In this document: positions 14,243 to 18,106 of the stretch, piece by piece
Layout of the letters: each line of letters opens with the position of its first letter
Numbering within the stretch: position 1 is the first letter of the stretch
Assembly (NCBI GenBank): GCA_934098555.1
Contig: CAKOOQ010000024.1
Span: 1 to 18,106 of the forward strand
Reading direction: 5' to 3'
Source: an uncultured Bacilli bacterium
GTDB lineage: Bacteria > Bacillota_I > Bacilli_A > RF39 > UBA660
Length of the DNA: 18,106 bases
Made by a program: the position numbers and the translations under genes
Notes under the pieces: model-generated
What the model saw: only the letters and a program-made list of their open reading frames with translations
Databases searched by the model: none
Told to the model about the DNA's origin: nothing

Positions 14243-15434
14243 CAAGCACCTCCTTACACTCATTAATAAATTCCCTATAAAATTTATCCCGCTTAGCATC
14301 TAGTATTTCTTTTTGATATTCCTTTGCTAAATTAAAGCTACGTACTGACTCTGTTTTCAACTCATCAATTGTAATATTTTCTAAAATTTTTTTCAATTGC
14401 TTTTGATTTCCTTTTTTAAAAACATATTTTTCATTGGCCAGTTCTGGATTACCTCCAGCAGATGATACAATAACTGGACAAGCTACACTCATGGCCTCTA
14501 CAACGGCACGACACAATCCTTCTTGGTAAGATGGCTGAATGTAAACGTCTATTTTCTTTAACCATTCAAATACTTCATCATGAGGTAGAGGGCCTATAAT
14601 TTTCACATTATTTTCCAAATGGTTTTTTTGAATAAGTTTATCCAAATAATCATGATTTCCAAGACCAACTAACTGATATTCAAATTTATCTATTCCTTCT
14701 TTTTTCATTTTGCCCAACACTTTAATTACATCATGTTGGCCTTTCAATTTTAAATTAACCCATCCGATTGTTCCAAGCACTATTTTTTCTTCTTTAAAAT
14801 TGCTTATTTTTTTTATCTTATCATTTTCATCCAATTTATTTAGTTCAACATCTGAGCAACCTAGTGTTTTTCCAAAGCACGGATATGTCTTTTGTAACGA
14901 ATAGTTAGTTACATAAACACAGTATTTTGCCTCTTTCATGGCCTTTTTCGCTAAAATTTCATATGGAATCGCAACGATTTTCCCATACAAATCACCATGT
15001 CCCCAATAACCGTCAAAGGCATAACCTGCTACTTCAATCAAATAGGGTTTGCCATATTTTTTACAATATTTAATTGCATTTAATGTGTAAAAATTATGGG
15101 CAGAACGAATTATCGCTTTATCACATTGTTTAACCGCATTTTCAATGCTTTTTTTCACCAATTTGCGATATTTAACGGAAAAAAAACGGTATTTTGGGCG
15201 CATTAAATCATACATTTTATAAATTTTAATTTTTTTTAAATCTATACCATTAAAGTTATTACAACAGTAATCTTTGGTATATTTTTTTTCATCCACACGT
15301 AACAAAATATCCAATTCATCACAATAATTTTTATATCGATTCCACACCTTGTTATTTAAATTTCCGTCAGTATAAAAATTACCTTCTTCGTCTTCTTTTA
15401 GTCGTGTACCACCTTGTATAAATAATAATTTCAT
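14235..15434 (-). CDS. GT4-family glycosyltransferase
   Basis: The 399-residue GT-B protein opens MKLLFIQGGTRLK with DGNLNNKVWNRY. Its C-terminal half has VLGTIGWVNLKLKGQHDVIK, then YQLVGLGN, VKIIGPLPHDEVFEWL and VYIQPSYQEGLCRAVVEAMS, followed by CPVIVSSAGGNPEL. The E-x7-E pair (Glu305 and Glu313) and the GGNPE loop are the donor-binding features of family GT4. It is a cytoplasmic, membrane-associated enzyme using a nucleotide-sugar donor; the sugar is unknown. It starts in an ATGA overlap with the GT4-kinase fusion gene, with AGGTGG 7 nt upstream, and overlaps the next gene too, so its translation is coupled on both sides. Confidence 0.88.
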   Translation of the reverse strand: MKLLFIQGGTRLKEDEEGNFYTDGNLNNKVWNRYKNYCDELDILLRVDEKKYTKDYCCNNFNGIDLKKIKIYKMYDLMRPKYRFFSVKYRKLVKKSIENAVKQCDKAIIRSAHNFYTLNAIKYCKKYGKPYLIEVAGYAFDGYWGHGDLYGKIVAIPYEILAKKAMKEAKYCVYVTNYSLQKTYPCFGKTLGCSDVELNKLDENDKIKKISNFKEEKIVLGTIGWVNLKLKGQHDVIKVLGKMKKEGIDKFEYQLVGLGNHDYLDKLIQKNHLENNVKIIGPLPHDEVFEWLKKIDVYIQPSYQEGLCRAVVEAMSVACPVIVSSAGGNPELANEKYVFKKGNQKQLKKILENITIDELKTESVRSFNLAKEYQKEILDAKRDKFYREFINECKEVLDD

Positions 15435-17152
15435 AATTTTACCACCTGTATTTCTGTTATAGATTTTATAGTTTTAACGATATCACGTTCTATTTTTTTT
15501 GCCTTCAATACACAATTGTTATTTAATTTAATATCATGCTCCAATTCAGATCCACCCTTCTGACTTCTTTCAAGTAGCCGAGTGTATACCTCACCTTCAT
15601 TTGCATCTAGATAAATAACTTCTTTTGGCAAATAGTGTTCGAGTTGTTTTATACAATAATTTATATCGTAGAATTCGTTTGTTGTATTATAAAAAAATGC
15701 CCAAAGCACTTGAAAAATTCCTTCTTCTAAGCAGAATCTAATATGTTTATTACTTATGATAAGGTAAACAGTGGAATACAAATAAATAAACATTTTTAAT
15801 TTCAGTTTAAATGTAGGAAATTCAAATAGTTTAAAGAAACGGTATAAATTTTTATTATCATCTCTATAAAAAAACAGCACTTTTAATGTATATTTCATTT
15901 TTTTTATAAGCCTTTTAATTCTATTATCATTGATAAACATTTCATTTAAATTATCACATTTAATTTTGTTAGATTTAAGGTATGTACTCTTTCCCGAACC
16001 TGGAATCCCAAATAATTCAATATGGCTGTTTACCACAAAACTTAAATATTTTTCTTGAAGTTTTATAGATTCAGCATTAATATCGTAACCTGCTTCCGTA
16101 AAAAAGTTTTCGTTAATCTTACGATTATAATTTTTTTTCATGTTTGAAATAGTTGTTACCCATTTATCACTTTCGTCATCAAGTGATAAAAATTCGACAT
16201 TAGGATTGATTTTTGCAATTTTAGGAACTTCAGTACTTGCTAAACAATTTAATCCGTTAACTTGTGCTTCTATCAAAACCATTCCTAAACCTTCGTAAAG
16301 CGAAGGAAATAAAAAGAAATCAAATATGTTATAATAATCACTAATATTATCCCTTTGTCCTAAAAATAGCACTTTGTTTGAAATATTATAATATTCTAAC
16401 TTTTTTTTCATTTCATTTTCTAATGGACCCTGTCCAATCAACACTAAAAGAGAATCACTATTTTTCTTTTGATATTTATTAAATATATCTATAATAAAAT
16501 CATGATTTTTTTGTTCCACAAATCTTCCGACATGGCCAATAATAAATGTGCTTTCCGGTATTTCCAATTCTTTTCTTTTTTCTTTTCTTAATTTTTCATC
16601 ATATTTAAATTTATCTAAATCAATAGCATTGTTTAAAAGATAAACATTACCATTGCCATATACTTTATTGCCAAATAACCATCTGCCAGCATGTTCAGTA
16701 CATGCCATATAATCTGTTGCAAATACTTTGCTAAATGGTCTTAATACTTGTTTCACCAAATTTTTCTTTTTCTCTTGTTTATTGGTTGTACTATGACTAT
16801 GAGCTATTCTTACTAGAACTCCAGCACACTTTGCCGCAAATAAACTAAAAACTGATAACGTATTAATGTGAGAATGAACTATTTTATAATTTCCATCTTT
16901 TAAAACTTTTTTTAACTCTTTATGATATTCAAAAACTTTTTGATACGGAGGTATTAATATAACTTTACCACCTAATTTTTCTATCTCTTCATAAGGAATA
17001 TTTGTAGAATCTTCATCACATATAAAATCAAATTGTATTTTACTTCTATCAATATGTCTATAATAATTCATAACAACAGATTCTACTCCACCGCCAAGCC
17101 ACTTTCCCATAATTTGGGCAACTCTAATAGAATCTTGTTTGCTCATTTTCAC
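15431..17152 (-). CDS. GT4 glycosyltransferase fused to a C-terminal P-loop kinase-like domain
   Basis: The protein has 573 residues, about 200 more than a normal GT4. Residues 9-370 are a complete GT-B enzyme: IRVAQIMGKWLGGGVESVV, then IVHSHINTLS, HVGRFVEQKNHDFII, LIGQGPLE, NKVLFLGQRDNISDYY and LFPSLYEGLGMVLIEAQ (Glu287 and Glu295). From about 376 a second domain begins with a perfect Walker A, HIELFGIPGSGKST (382-390). Next come a basic helical stretch, FCLEEGIFQVLW (about 473-484, like the 'DEG' motif of nucleotide-kinase folds), EVIYLDANEGEVYTRLLERS (Walker-like strand and LID-type Arg) and a C-terminal helix. The second domain's substrate is unknown; a sugar, nucleotide or glycan phosphate is possible. 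The GTG at 17152 overlaps the previous stop (TAGTG) with AGGGGG 7-8 nt upstream; an ATG at 17146 is the alternative. Confidence 0.85.
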   Translation of the reverse strand: MKMSKQDSIRVAQIMGKWLGGGVESVVMNYYRHIDRSKIQFDFICDEDSTNIPYEEIEKLGGKVILIPPYQKVFEYHKELKKVLKDGNYKIVHSHINTLSVFSLFAAKCAGVLVRIAHSHSTTNKQEKKKNLVKQVLRPFSKVFATDYMACTEHAGRWLFGNKVYGNGNVYLLNNAIDLDKFKYDEKLRKEKRKELEIPESTFIIGHVGRFVEQKNHDFIIDIFNKYQKKNSDSLLVLIGQGPLENEMKKKLEYYNISNKVLFLGQRDNISDYYNIFDFFLFPSLYEGLGMVLIEAQVNGLNCLASTEVPKIAKINPNVEFLSLDDESDKWVTTISNMKKNYNRKINENFFTEAGYDINAESIKLQEKYLSFVVNSHIELFGIPGSGKSTYLKSNKIKCDNLNEMFINDNRIKRLIKKMKYTLKVLFFYRDDNKNLYRFFKLFEFPTFKLKLKMFIYLYSTVYLIISNKHIRFCLEEGIFQVLWAFFYNTTNEFYDINYCIKQLEHYLPKEVIYLDANEGEVYTRLLERSQKGGSELEHDIKLNNNCVLKAKKIERDIVKTIKSITEIQVVKL

Positions 17153-17823
17153 TATTTCGCCCCCCTGTGTTTTAAAACTACCCCAAAAGTCTTAAAAAAA
17201 ATTTTTATATCTATTTTAAATCCACAAGTACTAGAGTATTCTTGTTCAATTTTTAAACGTTCCTCAAATGTTGTATTACTTCTTCCACTTACCTGCCACA
17301 ACCCTGTAAGGCCGGGTTTTGTTTTAATAATATCATTGTAATAAATTCCCATATCTTCTTTTTCTCTTGGTAAATATGGACGGTTTCCGACGACCGACAT
17401 ATCAGCTACTAAAATGTTCAAAACCTGAGGTAGTTCATCGAGAGAGGTTTTCCTAAGTATCGCCCCCATTTTTGTTACTCTTGGATCATGCTCAAGCTTC
17501 TTATTAATCTTGTACTCTTTAGCTAATTTCTTATCTTTTTTTAATAATTCTTTTAAAACTTCATCTGCATTCGGTACCATACTTCTAAATTTGTAAAAGT
17601 TAAATTCCACCCCATTTTTGCCTATTCTTTTTTGTTTATAAAAAATACTGTCAAAATCACCCGTTAACATATAAGATATTTTAACTAGCAACGCGATTGG
17701 AATCATAACAATAATACCTATAATAGCCATTAAAATATCAAATAATCTTTTGACAAAAAAATAAAAACTTCTACTTAAAGAAAAGGCATAAGTCTTCTCC
17801 ATTGTATCGAGTTGATTATTCAT
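17152..17823 (-). CDS. Undecaprenyl-phosphate sugar-1-phosphate transferase (priming enzyme)
   Basis: The 223-residue protein is of the short, PglC-like form: one N-terminal membrane hairpin (about 20-47, LFDILMAIIGIIVMIPIALLV) and then the catalytic domain, without the four extra TMs of WbaP. The family motifs are KQKRIGKNGVEFNFYKFRSM, then DPRVTKMGAILRKTSLDELPQVLNIL (the Asp-Glu catalytic pair of DELPQ), ADMSVVGNRPYLP and KPGLTGLWQVSGRS. It transfers a sugar phosphate from a UDP-sugar to undecaprenyl phosphate, the first step of the repeat unit. The ATG at 17823 is chosen for AAGGTG 8 nt upstream. It is the first gene of the operon, and its TAG stop shares a base with the next start. Confidence 0.92.
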   Translation of the reverse strand: MNNQLDTMEKTYAFSLSRSFYFFVKRLFDILMAIIGIIVMIPIALLVKISYMLTGDFDSIFYKQKRIGKNGVEFNFYKFRSMVPNADEVLKELLKKDKKLAKEYKINKKLEHDPRVTKMGAILRKTSLDELPQVLNILVADMSVVGNRPYLPREKEDMGIYYNDIIKTKPGLTGLWQVSGRSNTTFEERLKIEQEYSSTCGFKIDIKIFFKTFGVVLKHRGAK

Positions 17824-17865
17824 TACTACCACACCTTACTACACACAAGTTCTTAAACCGAACAC

Positions 17866-17895
17866 ATCATATCATACTACCCTAATTATTGACAA
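17866..17895 (-). promoter_or_regulatory. Promoter of the polysaccharide operon
   Basis: Minus strand: TTGTCA (17895-17890), 18-bp spacer, TATGAT (17871-17866). A second, overlapping TATGAT (17876-17871) has a 13-bp spacer and is less likely. The start codon is about 40 nt downstream. I see no obvious operator. Confidence 0.6.
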
Positions 17896-17962
17896 GGGAT
17901 AAATCAGAAAACTGTAACAATATTTTATCACACAAATATCATAATGGCACTTACAAATTCAT

Positions 17963-17993
17963 AAAAAAAGGGACTCTTTAAAAAAGCCCTTTT
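17963..17993 (-). terminator. Terminator upstream of the polysaccharide operon
   Basis: On the minus strand AAAAGGG (17993-17987) pairs with CCCTTTT (17972-17966) around a 14-nt loop, followed by a T run. It would end a transcript coming from the right edge, just after the tRNA-like fragment. Confidence 0.65.
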
Positions 17994-18000
17994 ATAATTT

Positions 18001-18025
18001 AGGTAGTCGAGGGATTCGAACCCTC
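18001..18025 (-). other. tRNA 3'-end-like fragment (T-arm and acceptor strand)
   Basis: On the minus strand GAGGG-TTCGAAT-CCCTC (18025-18009) is a perfect T-arm with a 5-bp stem and a canonical TTCRANY loop, followed by the 7-nt strand GACTACC and a T (18008-18001) as an acceptor and discriminator would be. No matching GGTAGTC 5' acceptor strand, D-arm or anticodon arm is found in the remaining bases to the window edge. It is therefore a pseudo-tRNA or attachment-site fragment. A tmRNA 3' end is unlikely because the G-U identity position (U70) reads A and the discriminator is T. Confidence 0.5.
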
Positions 18026-18106
18026 TCACAGGACAACTCTCTTCTATATTAACGATACACATGCCAAATATTCTTCATTTAACCATTTTTAAATTATCTT
18101 TCATGG

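Noticed and set aside
14710..14904. Plus-strand open frame opposite the GT4 gene
   Set aside because: Mirror of coding sequence with clear GT4 motifs on the minus strand.
18001..18106. 3' end of a tmRNA (ssrA) running in from the right edge
   Set aside because: A GCATGT word about 35 nt before the T-arm is reminiscent of tmRNA, but the acceptor lacks the U70 needed for the alanine G-U pair, the discriminator is T and the GGAC block before the T-arm is missing.
1..18106. CRISPR array or complete insertion sequence with inverted repeats
   Set aside because: No regularly spaced direct repeats, no cas-like genes and no IS with recognisable terminal repeats seen anywhere in the window.

Overview
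This is an AT-rich window (by eye under one third G+C) from a low-GC Bacillota-type bacterium. The evidence is dense minus-strand operons, strong AGGAGG-type ribosome binding sites, TTGaca/TATAAT promoters with 17-18 bp spacers, U-tract terminators and a lipobox lipoprotein. TGG is the only Trp codon and TGA acts as a stop (for example at 6130 and 15431), so this is not the Mycoplasma/Spiroplasma code. An uncultured gut Bacilli or Erysipelotrichia-like lineage fits, but the species assignment is inference.

Bases 1-1970 are a gene graveyard. They hold the 3' end of an Rpn-family (PD-(D/E)XK) transposase gene, a second and badly decayed Rpn 3' end, and a two-gene minus-strand operon: a RelA/SpoT-like small alarmone synthetase (toxSAS type) followed by a Panacea/DUF4065 protein. 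This has the layout of a PanA-type toxin-antitoxin pair. The toxin has two in-frame stops near its start and a one-base frameshift near its end, and the antitoxin lacks its C-terminal part, yet the operon promoter is still recognisable.

Bases 1970-6700 are mostly ordinary chromosomal genes: a cyclophilin-type peptidyl-prolyl isomerase lipoprotein, a YolD-like protein (the only complete plus-strand gene), a LemA / TPM-domain / two-TM membrane protein operon, an RDD membrane protein, and a DUF1294 membrane protein that carries two copies of its domain. Upstream of the DUF1294 gene, 6745-6890 holds a promoter, three stacked hairpins and a terminator. It could be a small RNA or an attenuated leader. 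Bases 6913-8703 add a NERD-HRDC protein and a VanZ-family protein.

Bases 8876-17823 are one tightly coupled minus-strand surface-polysaccharide operon of the Wzx/Wzy type. In transcription order it encodes a priming sugar-phosphate transferase, a GT4 glycosyltransferase fused to a P-loop kinase-like domain, a second GT4, a GT2, a Wzy-like polymerase, a hexapeptide-repeat O-acetyltransferase, a capsule-type GT32-like glycosyltransferase and a Wzx-like flippase. The first seven genes overlap or nearly touch. The inferred pathway is: a sugar phosphate is loaded on undecaprenyl phosphate, the glycosyltransferases extend the repeat unit, the acetyltransferase decorates it, the flippase exports it and the polymerase joins the units outside. 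No chain-length regulator or Tyr kinase is visible in the window. Upstream of the operon promoter lies a terminator preceded by an isolated tRNA 3'-end-like fragment (T-arm plus acceptor strand), which may be an island attachment-site remnant.
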